Source: Xanthobacteraceae bacterium (GTDB taxonomy: Bacteria; Pseudomonadota; Alphaproteobacteria; Rhizobiales; Xanthobacteraceae). Taken from it: DNA of 5,424 nucleotides. Within the stretch, counting starts at the first letter, position 1; each line of letters starts with the position of its first letter. Shown one piece after another: positions 1-5,424 of the stretch. Location: the NCBI GenBank assembly GCA_030648135.1, contig JAUSIF010000272.1, positions 1 through 5,424 on the forward strand, in the 5' to 3' direction. The position numbers and the translations under genes are program-made. The notes below the pieces were generated by a model. The model was not told the origin of the DNA. It ran no database searches and saw nothing but the letters and a program-made list of their open reading frames with translations.

Positions 1-87
1 CCTCTCCCCACCGAACTCGGGTGATCCCGAGTTCGGCAGTTTTAAAATGGCCGAAGTCGGAAATATTCGACTTCGGCTGGGGAGAGG
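1..87. repeat. Palindromic intergenic element with three-way-junction fold
   Basis: A 10-bp outer stem pairs CCTCTCCCCA (1-10) with TGGGGAGAGG (78-87) without mismatch. Inside it lie two perfect hairpins. The first pairs 11-21 with 26-36 (11 bp, loop TGAT). The second pairs 50-59 with 68-77 (10 bp, loop 60-67). They are separated by CAG, the palindrome TTTTAAAA (40-47) and TG. The element lies 26 bases beyond the livF stop codon. GGGGAGAGGTGAA-type ends are, as I recall, frequent in intergenic repeats of Bradyrhizobium relatives, so a dispersed genomic repeat is likely, but copy number cannot be seen here. It may also end or stabilise the operon transcript. It starts at the first base of the window, so it may extend further left. 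Confidence 0.8.
11..77. terminator. Possible bidirectional terminator (two hairpins sharing TTTTAAAA)
   Basis: Read on the plus strand, the hairpin at 11-36 is followed three bases later by TTTT. Read on the minus strand, the hairpin at 77-50 is followed after CA by TTTT from the other half of the same TTTTAAAA palindrome. Each strand therefore has a strong GC-rich stem and a short U run, as in intrinsic terminators, although four U residues is short. The minus-strand reading would terminate the liv operon after livF. This is inferred from structure only, and the repeat may have no terminator activity. Confidence 0.4.
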
Positions 88-89
88 TG

Positions 90-114
90 AAAAAGGGAAC
101 CGCCGCGATGGTTC
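90..114 (-). terminator. Weak terminator-like hairpin at livF stop
   Basis: On the minus strand GAACC (114-110) can pair with GGTTC (101-97) across an 8-base loop, followed by CC and then TTTTT (94-90). The stem overlaps the last base of the TAG stop codon of livF. Five base pairs is short for an intrinsic terminator, so this is a candidate only. The larger palindromic element just downstream is the stronger structure. Confidence 0.25.
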
Positions 115-827
115 TAGTGCATCAGCGTCATCTGGTTGGTCTCGACCTCTTTCCACAGCTCCGCGATCGTGCCGGCGAACTGGATGCGGCCGCGCTCGAG
201 CACATAGCCGCGCTTGGCGATCCGGCTGCAGAAGCGCAGGTTCTGGTCGGCGGCGATGAGGGTGATGTTCTCCGCCTGCAGCCGCTGGATGACCGCGATC
301 AGCTGCTGGACGATCACCGGGCTCAATCCTTCCGAGGTCTCGTCGAGCAACAAGAGCGCCGGGCGCTGGATCATCGCGCGCGCGATCGCCAACAGCTTCT
401 GCTCGCCGCCGCTCAGCACCGCGCCGTTGCGGTGTTTGAGCTCCGCAAGCAGCGGGAACATCGCATCGATCTCCGCCAGGCTCAGCGGCTCACGGCCACG
501 GTCGGTGAGCTTCTGCGCCAGCATCAGGTTCCCCTCGACCGTCAAGTGCGGAAAGATCTGGTGGTCGTCCGGCACCATGCCGATGCCGAGGCGGGCGATC
601 GCATGGGGCGCCCAGCCGGTGATGTCGCGCCCTTCGAGCCGCACGCGGCCGTGCCGGCGCACCGGCGGCCTATGGCCCATGAGGGTGCGGATCAGCGCGG
701 TTTTGCCGGCGCCGTTGCGGCCCAACAGCGCCACCGTCTCGCCGGCTTCGGCCACGAGCGAAACGTGGCTCACCACCTCGACCTTGCCGTAGTCGCTCAC
801 CAGATCTTCGACTTCCAATACCGGCAT
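114..827 (-). CDS. livF: LivF-type ABC transporter ATP-binding protein
   Basis: One of the two cytoplasmic ATPases that power LIV/HAAT-family uptake by pairing with LivG beneath the LivH/LivM channel. The 237-residue product has the usual LivF length. Visible motifs are Walker A GRNGAGKTA (36-44), the ABC signature LSGGEQ (138-143), Walker B LLLLDE (158-163), and the LivF-typical SEGLSP (165-170). The switch position carries Gln (DQN, 194-196), as LivF proteins usually do (EQN), instead of His. The Q-loop reads VPDDHQIFPHLTVE (85-98), where VPE/VPQ is common, and Walker B continues DET instead of DEP. These are small departures and the protein still looks functional. I chose the ATG at 827 because the product then begins MPVLEVEDL, as in the family; an upstream TTG at 848 would add seven residues and is not needed. 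The gene is last in the operon, 27 bases after livG, with its own GAGGGG ribosome site. Confidence 0.94.
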   Translation of the reverse strand: MPVLEVEDLVSDYGKVEVVSHVSLVAEAGETVALLGRNGAGKTALIRTLMGHRPPVRRHGRVRLEGRDITGWAPHAIARLGIGMVPDDHQIFPHLTVEGNLMLAQKLTDRGREPLSLAEIDAMFPLLAELKHRNGAVLSGGEQKLLAIARAMIQRPALLLLDETSEGLSPVIVQQLIAVIQRLQAENITLIAADQNLRFCSRIAKRGYVLERGRIQFAGTIAELWKEVETNQMTLMH

Positions 828-838
828 GACGACGGCTT

Positions 839-844
839 CCCCTC
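839..844 (-). promoter_or_regulatory. Ribosome binding site of livF
   Basis: GAGGGG on the minus strand lies 11 bases before the ATG at 827, a slightly long spacing. It falls inside the reading frame that would open from the TTG at 848, which argues for the ATG at 827 as the true start. It is the only intercistronic site in the livHMGF block not embedded in the preceding coding sequence. Confidence 0.55.
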
Positions 845-854
845 GCAATCTCGC

Positions 855-1597
<743 letters not shown>

Positions 1598-1601
<4 letters not shown>

Positions 1602-2557
1602 GATTTCCCCTCCGCGTCACGGCCGGTCCAGCGCAACAGGGTGCCGAGCACGCCGCCGCGGAAACCGAGCACGATGACGATGACGACCACGCCCATCACG
1701 AGCATCCAGTGGTCGGTCAGGCGAACGACGATCTCCTTGATGCCGATGAACAGGACGGCGCCGATGATCGGTCCGGCGAACACATAGAGCCCGCCGATGA
1801 GCGAAGCGAGGATCGGCTCGGCGGAAGCGGTCCAGTGGGCGTAGCCCGGCGTGATCGTGCGCTCGAGCGGCGCCAACAGCGCGCCGGCAAGGCCGGCATA
1901 GAGCCCGGCGATCACGAAGGCCAGGAGCCGGAACCGGCGAATGGGAATGCCGACGAATTCGGCGCGCACGGCGCTGTCGCGGATCGCCTGGAAGGTGAGG
2001 CCGAGCGGCGATTTCACGATCCGGTGCATCAGCCACACGGCGATCAGTGTCGCCAGCAGGACGAAATAGTAATAGTGCGACAGCTCGCTCAGATCGATGC
2101 GGATGCCGGGCAGCGTGAGCGGCGCGCGCGGGATGTCGGTCAAGCCGTCGTCGCCGCCAGTCACCTCGCGCCAGCGCCAGACCAGCGAATAGATCATCAT
2201 GCCGAAGCTCAAGGTCAGCATGGAGAAATAGATTTCGGTGAGCTTGACCGAGAGATAGCCGAGCACCAGTGCCGTGAGACCCGCGGCCACGATTCCGCCG
2301 GCCACGCCGAGCAAGAGCGAGGGCGCTTGCTGCAAGATCAGCGCGCAGACATAGGCGCCGACCGCGAAGAAGCCGGCCTGGCCGAAGGAGAGCAAACCGG
2401 TGTAGCCGAGCAAAAGATTGAATCCGATCGCGAACAGGGTCAGCAGCATCATCTGCATGACCAGATAGACGCCGAAATTGCCGAACCACAGCGGCACGGC
2501 GAACAGCGCGGCCACACCGAGGAGCAGCGGAATCGCGATGCGCCAGTCGATCGGCAT
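1598..2557 (-). CDS. livM: LivM-type ABC transporter permease
   Basis: Inner-membrane channel subunit that pairs with LivH. The 319-residue product is strongly hydrophobic, with many predicted helices (roughly 7-25, 28-50, 60-77, 80-103, 110-127, 163-180, 210-232, 246-276, 284-304). Family landmarks are GYTGLLSFGQAGFFAVGAYV (51-70), the TGGDDGL loop (133-139), and the cytoplasmic coupling region beginning SPLGLTFQAIRDS (183-195) and running to GIPIRRFRLLAF (203-214), which should contact the ATPases. The frame is open further upstream, to about 2926, but that part lies across livH. The ATG at 2557 is preferred because it gives MPIDW and follows GGGAGG by 6 bases. It overlaps the livH stop by one base (TAATG), which implies coupled translation. 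The C-terminus ends in a short charged tail, GRDAEGKS. Confidence 0.95.
1607..1613 (-). promoter_or_regulatory. Ribosome binding site of livG
   Basis: GGAGGGG on the minus strand, inside the last codons of livM, stands 5 bases before the GTG start at 1601. Together with the 4-base GTGA overlap it supports GTG initiation and coupled translation of livM and livG. Confidence 0.7.
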
Positions 2558-3417
2558 TACCGGCCTCCCAACAGACCCTGCGGCCGGAGCATGAGCACCG
2601 CGGCCATCACCACATAGGGCAAGAACAATTCGAACAGCGGAAACAGCATGGTGCTGTAGGCCGTCAGCATGCCGACGACGATGGCGCCGACGAAGGCGCC
2701 GCGCAGATTGCCGAGGCCGCCGATCACGGTGACAATGAAGGCTTGCACGATCATCGCGATGCCGAGACCCGGCGACACCGGGCGCATCGGGATGCCGAGA
2801 GCGCCGCCAAGAGCGGCAAGGGCGGCGGCAAACATGAAGACGAAGGTGAAGACGCGGGGAACGTTCATGCCCAATGTGGCGCCCATCTCGCGGTTCCAGG
2901 CCGCGGCCCGCGCCATTCGCCCCCACCAGGTCTTATCGAACACAATCCACAACAGAATGCCGACCAGCGCCCCCACCGCGAGGATGAACAGGTTGTAGAT
3001 CGGGAAGGGCCGGCCGAAGAGCGGCACCGCGCCGTCGAGCAGCGGCGGAATCGGCGGAACCAGGAACGCGCCGCCCCAGATTATCTTGACGATATCGTCG
3101 AGCACGAGCACGAGCCCGTAGGTCAACAACAGCTGAAACGGCAGCTCGAGCTGGTAGATGCGCCGGAACAAGAAGCGCTCCATCACCGCGCCGACCAGCG
3201 CGACGCCGAGGGCGCTCAACAGCACCGCCAGCCAGAAATTGATGCCGAATACGCCGTACAGCGTGAAGGCGAAATAGGCGCCGAGCATGAACAGGGAGCC
3301 GTGCGAGAAATTCAGGATGTTCAGGATGCCGAAGGCGATGGTCAATCCCGCGGCGAGCAGCCACAGATACATCGAGTAGGTCAGGCCGATGAGACCCTGG
3401 TAGAGGTAATTCTCCAC
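2557..3417 (-). CDS. livH: LivH-type ABC transporter permease
   Basis: The other inner-membrane channel subunit, 286 residues, normal for LivH. Landmarks are LNILNFSHGSLFMLGAY (32-48), the region TWWGRMARAAAWNREMGATL (163-182) that corresponds to the ATPase-contacting loop, GGLGNLRGAFVGAI (233-246), and the C-terminal LRPQGL (277-282). Hydrophobic helices lie at roughly 8-30, 40-56, 61-82, 93-113, 140-161, 188-210, 219-236, 240-258 and 263-278. The start is a GTG (3417-3415) preceded 5 bases upstream by GGAGG. It lies 258 bases after the binding-protein gene and 1 base overlaps livM. No missing segments or frameshifts are visible. The order binding protein, H, M, G, F matches the classical liv arrangement. 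Confidence 0.95.
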   Translation of the reverse strand: MENYLYQGLIGLTYSMYLWLLAAGLTIAFGILNILNFSHGSLFMLGAYFAFTLYGVFGINFWLAVLLSALGVALVGAVMERFLFRRIYQLELPFQLLLTYGLVLVLDDIVKIIWGGAFLVPPIPPLLDGAVPLFGRPFPIYNLFILAVGALVGILLWIVFDKTWWGRMARAAAWNREMGATLGMNVPRVFTFVFMFAAALAALGGALGIPMRPVSPGLGIAMIVQAFIVTVIGGLGNLRGAFVGAIVVGMLTAYSTMLFPLFELFLPYVVMAAVLMLRPQGLLGGR

Positions 3418-3422
3418 GCGCG

Positions 3423-3427
3423 CCTCC
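3423..3427 (-). promoter_or_regulatory. Ribosome binding site of livH
   Basis: GGAGG on the minus strand, 5 bases before the GTG at 3417, is a near-ideal site and fixes this GTG as the start of livH. Because the preceding gene ends 258 bases away, livH must begin translation independently, unlike livM and livG. Confidence 0.75.
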
Positions 3428-3493
3428 GAGGCGGACGGAACGATTCAAGATGGCAGGATAACGCGCGTAACGCCCCACTTCCGTTCGCGCAGG

Positions 3494-3622
3494 CTAGAGC
3501 GGTTTCCGCTCAAGTTGAATCGAAAACCGCTCGATTTCTTGTGTTTTATCGCATTTTCTTCGGCGAACCGATTCCCACCCCGGATCAAGTCCGGGGCAGG
3601 CTTTCGCCGGAAAATGCTCTAG
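3494..3622. repeat. Mosaic palindromic repeat within the operon
   Basis: A 129-base block bounded by CTAGAGC (3494-3500) and its inverse GCTCTAG (3616-3622). It holds two structures. The first is an imperfect hairpin at 3497-3532: GAGCGGTTTCCG pairs with CGAAAACCGCTC with one mismatch, around TCAAGTTGA. The second is a long stem in which GCATTTTC-TT-CGGCGAA (3551-3567) pairs with TTCGCCGGAAAATGC (3603-3617), enclosing a perfect 7-bp hairpin CCCCGGA/TCCGGGG (3578-3584, 3590-3596). Elements ending in CTAGAGCATTTTCC and carrying this CCCCGGA core resemble dispersed intergenic repeats of Hyphomicrobiales, as I recall them. It lies between the binding-protein gene and livH, much as REP sequences lie between malE and malF in Escherichia coli, where they stabilise the upstream message. 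A similar role is inference. Confidence 0.8.
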
Positions 3623-3634
3623 ACGCAAGCGCGG

Positions 3635-3665
3635 CAGCAGCCGCCCTTGGGCGGCCGCCGTGCTG
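3635..3665 (-). promoter_or_regulatory. GC-rich hairpin just after binding-protein stop
   Basis: A perfect 7-bp stem GCCGCCC/GGGCGGC (3640-3646, 3649-3655) with a 2-base TT gap is extended by CAGCA (3635-3639) pairing with TGCTG (3661-3665) across a 5-base bulge. On the transcript it begins 10 bases after the TGA stop of the binding-protein gene. No U-run follows on the minus strand, so it is not a standard intrinsic terminator. It could act as an attenuator or as a barrier to 3' exonucleases that protects the upstream message. The function is inferred only. Confidence 0.45.
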
Positions 3666-3675
3666 TTCAAACCGA

Positions 3676-4941
3676 TCAGGTCGGGATCGCCTCGAACGGA
3701 GGCCAGCGATAGTATTCCTTGGTCGGATAGACCGCGAGATCCGCGCCGATGACCGGAATCGGATACTCGGGGAGCTTGACCGCGCGGCCGCCCGGAACGG
3801 GATAGACCGCCTGATGGTCCTCGGGCCGATAGGTGCGCACGCCGGCGGGCGTCTCGATGGTCATGCCCTCGAGCGCCTTGATGACGTTCGCCGTCTCGAT
3901 GCTCTTGGCTTTCTCGCAGGCCATCTTGATGGAATAGATCGCCGAATAGGTGCACTCGGCCGAGTAGTTCGGGAAGCGGCCCCAACGGACATTGAAGGCC
4001 TCGACGAACTGCGTGTTGAGGCGTTGCGTCTTCTCCTCGCTCCAGGTGAAGAGATAGCGCCCGGTGCCCCACAGCTTGTTGTTGAAGCGGTCGAGCTGAC
4101 CGGCAATGCCTTCGAGCACGTCCACCGAACCGCCCATCGCCTGCCACCAGACTCCGGCTTTCTCGAACACGCCCATCACCAGGGCCGTGCGCAGCAAGCC
4201 GATCGCCTCGCCGGCCCAGGGCGTGGAGAAAATGCCGTGCGGCTGGGCCGCCATGACGGCGGAGACATGGCCGCTGAAGTCGAGCGTCTGGAACGGCGCC
4301 CAGGCATCGGCCACGAATTCCACGTCGGGCCTGAGCTTCTTCAGCGTGTGCTTGAACATGGCCCAGGACATGCGGCCGTATTCGTAGTCGGCGCCGATAT
4401 TGGCCCAGCGCTTGATCTCCGGGCGCTTGGCGAAGATGTAGGCCGCCAGGATCGAATCCTGATAGATCGGCACCGAGGCGCGGAAGATCTGGCGCACGTT
4501 GCCCTTGTAGCAAAGCTCCTCGGTGAGCCGGTGGGTGGCGGCGTGGGTGAAGATGCAGATGCGGTTGAGCTCGGCCAGCACCGGGCCCACCGCCATCGCG
4601 CTGCCGCTGGAATCGATGCCGACCAGGAAGTGAGCGCCCCAATCGGACACCTGCTGGCGGACGTTGCGGACCGCCACGGCCGGCTTCAGCTCCTCGTCGA
4701 CGAAGTTCAACTCGAGCGGCCGGCCGAGAACGCCGCCGGCCTTGTTGATCTGCTCGATCGCGAGCGTGGCGCCCATGCGCATCTGCCGGCCATAATCGGC
4801 ATGCGCACCGGACAGCGCACCCTGACCGCCGATCTTGATCGGCTGATTGGCCTGGGCCCAGGCGAAGCCGTATTTACTCACATAAGCGCTGGCGCCAATG
4901 GCGCCGGCACCGGCAAGAAATGATCGTCTGTTCGATTTCAT
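3676..4941 (-). CDS. Periplasmic solute-binding protein of LIV-type ABC transporter
   Basis: High-affinity receptor that captures the solute in the periplasm and delivers it to LivH/LivM; a type I periplasmic binding fold of the LivK/Peripla_BP_6 kind. The 421-residue precursor is somewhat longer than classical LivK. It opens with SNRRSFLAGAG (3-13), a twin-arginine-like signal, followed by a hydrophobic stretch and AWAQA (27-31), so cleavage near residue 29 or 31 is likely. Family features are IKIGGQGALSGAHADYG (35-51), INKAGGVLGRPLEL (65-78), the ligand-contact-like DSSGSAM (110-116), and second-lobe DYEYGRMSWAMF (185-196). Cysteines occur at 129, 144, 330 and 342. The ATG at 4941 is supported by GGGAGG (4948-4953) 6 bases upstream. 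The gene heads the operon, but 258 repeat-bearing bases separate it from livH. The ligand is unknown; branched-chain amino acids are only one option, beside amides or aromatic compounds. Confidence 0.93.
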   Translation of the reverse strand: MKSNRRSFLAGAGAIGASAYVSKYGFAWAQANQPIKIGGQGALSGAHADYGRQMRMGATLAIEQINKAGGVLGRPLELNFVDEELKPAVAVRNVRQQVSDWGAHFLVGIDSSGSAMAVGPVLAELNRICIFTHAATHRLTEELCYKGNVRQIFRASVPIYQDSILAAYIFAKRPEIKRWANIGADYEYGRMSWAMFKHTLKKLRPDVEFVADAWAPFQTLDFSGHVSAVMAAQPHGIFSTPWAGEAIGLLRTALVMGVFEKAGVWWQAMGGSVDVLEGIAGQLDRFNNKLWGTGRYLFTWSEEKTQRLNTQFVEAFNVRWGRFPNYSAECTYSAIYSIKMACEKAKSIETANVIKALEGMTIETPAGVRTYRPEDHQAVYPVPGGRAVKLPEYPIPVIGADLAVYPTKEYYRWPPFEAIPT

Positions 4942-5226
4942 CGATTTCCTCCCAGTTGTTCTCGGGAAAGAGCAAACGCCGCGTTGTTGATTTTCTGACG
5001 TTGCGAGACTTCGGATGCCTCGTCCTTCCTGGTTGCATCCTATCAGGCCGCCGGACGAACGCCACCTCCGCCTCCCGGCCGGCCGGGCGGGGCTTCTGCG
5101 CCGGCCTGAAAGCTTCCGCTCAATCGGCGCTGACGTCTATTGACCCTCCTGGTCGTGGCGTTGCGTCCCGCTCACGGCTCCTCTACGGTATTTTTTCTAT
5201 TTCGCAGTTCGCTCATGTAATTTTCC
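4942..5226. promoter_or_regulatory. Divergent control region between transporter and cysK-like gene
   Basis: This 285-base gap must hold the promoters of both divergent genes. Nearest the transporter is its ribosome site, GGGAGG (4948-4953). An inverted repeat GGATGC-N16-GCATCC (5013-5018, 5035-5040) is operator-like. A perfect 14-bp palindrome CCCGGCCGGCCGGG (5074-5087) lies within a wider inverted repeat CAGGCCG/CGGCCTG (5044-5050, 5102-5108). The right end becomes A+T-rich with a T6 run (5191-5196). I found no convincing sigma-70 or sigma-54 promoter facing the transporter and no credible small gene. Confidence 0.6.
5161..5189 (+). promoter_or_regulatory. cysK: Candidate sigma-70-like promoter for cysK-like gene
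   Basis: TTGCGT (5161-5166) and TACGGT (5184-5189) are separated by 17 bases, the ideal sigma-70 spacing. The -35 match is fair and the -10 match is weak (T, A and final T agree). This places the transcript start about 30 bases before the ATG at 5227. It is the best candidate I see in front of the gene, but alphaproteobacterial promoters are degenerate. Confidence 0.25.
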
Positions 5227-5424
5227 ATGGACAGCAAGAACAGCATCGTCGAGGCGATCGGCCATACGCCGCTGATCAAGCTCCGGCGCGCCTCGGAGGC
5301 GACCGGCTGCACCATTCTGGGCAAGGCCGAGTTCATGAATCCCGGCCAGTCGGTGAAGGACCGCGCCGGGCGTCAGATCATTCTGGAGGCGGAGAAGCGC
5401 GAGGAAATTAAGCCCGGCGGGCTG
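5227..5424 (+). CDS. cysK: Cysteine synthase (O-acetylserine sulfhydrylase), N-terminal part
   Basis: Pyridoxal-phosphate enzyme that makes L-cysteine from O-acetylserine and sulfide in the cytoplasm. Only the first 66 residues are present, and the frame is open to the window edge; full-length members are usually a little over 300 residues. IGHTPLIKL (11-19) is the conserved N-terminal motif. NPGQSVKDRAG (38-48) holds the cofactor-binding lysine (Lys44) in SVKDR. Gln41 replaces the more common Gly of NPGGSVKDR, a variant I associate with alphaproteobacterial enzymes. The start at 5227 is limited by an in-frame TAA at 5218-5220, and no clear Shine-Dalgarno sequence precedes it. It is transcribed away from the transporter, so the two may share a control region without being functionally linked. 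A cystathionine beta-synthase-like or CysM-type paralogue cannot be excluded from this fragment. Confidence 0.86.
   Translation, partial: MDSKNSIVEAIGHTPLIKLRRASEATGCTILGKAEFMNPGQSVKDRAGRQIILEAEKREEIKPGGL

Noticed and set aside
1..87. tRNA or tRNA-like gene
   Set aside because: Although it folds into a junction, it has only two internal hairpins, a 10-bp closing stem, and no anticodon or T-loop signature.
2743..4923. Very long open frame on the plus strand (726 codons)
   Set aside because: It runs antisense through livH, the repeat-bearing gap and the binding-protein gene. Its composition is that of a shadow frame, no domain is recognisable, and crossing a dispersed repeat argues against a conserved protein.
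4955..4988. Pair of GTTGTT direct repeats
   Set aside because: Six-base repeats 28 bases apart with no further similarity are likely to occur by chance.
4874..5065. Minus-strand open frame of 63 codons overlapping the binding-protein start
   Set aside because: It overlaps the signal-peptide region in another frame and contains that gene's ribosome site, so a leader gene is not supported.
5045..5070. Sigma-54 promoter facing the transporter
   Set aside because: A TGG-N10-GC match exists on the minus strand, but the TTGC part of the -12 element is absent.
4920..5411. Plus-strand open frame of 163 codons across the divergent region
   Set aside because: It overlaps the cysteine synthase start in a different frame, has no ribosome site I trust, and its product resembles nothing I recognise.

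Overview
The window holds one complete branched-chain-amino-acid-type (LIV/HAAT family) ABC uptake operon on the minus strand. A divergent cysteine synthase gene on the plus strand is cut off by the right edge. The organism is probably an alphaproteobacterium of the order Hyphomicrobiales (Bradyrhizobium/Xanthobacteraceae-like). This is an inference from the high G+C content, strong GC bias at third codon positions, the proteins' general character, and two intergenic palindromic repeats that resemble those scattered through such genomes (CTAGAGCATTTTCC-type ends, a CCCCGGA/TCCGGGG core, and GGGGAGAGGTGAA-type ends).

Layout from left to right. 1-87: a compact palindromic element that can fold as a three-way junction. 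114-827 (-): livF ATPase. 855-1601 (-): livG ATPase. 1598-2557 (-): livM permease. 2557-3417 (-): livH permease. 3418-3675: a 258-bp gap with a hairpin just after the upstream gene and a 129-bp mosaic palindromic repeat. 3676-4941 (-): periplasmic solute-binding protein with a twin-arginine-like signal. 4942-5226: a 285-bp divergent control region. 5227-5424 (+): first 66 codons of a cysteine synthase (CysK-like).

Transcription of the transporter should run from about 5000 down to about 1, in the order binding protein, LivH, LivM, LivG, LivF. The binding protein captures the solute in the periplasm. LivH and LivM form the inner-membrane channel, and LivG and LivF are the paired cytoplasmic ATPases. 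The last four genes are tightly packed: livH/livM overlap by 1 base (TAATG), livM/livG by 4 (GTGA), and livG/livF are 27 bases apart. Only the binding-protein gene is set apart, by the repeat-bearing gap, which may let it be expressed at a higher level than the membrane parts. The substrate cannot be read from the sequence, since this family also carries amides, aromatic acids and other amino acids.

I see no previously undescribed system. The protein-coding content is ordinary. The most interesting material is the non-coding structure: the element at 1-87, the mosaic repeat inside the operon, and the palindromes in the divergent region.
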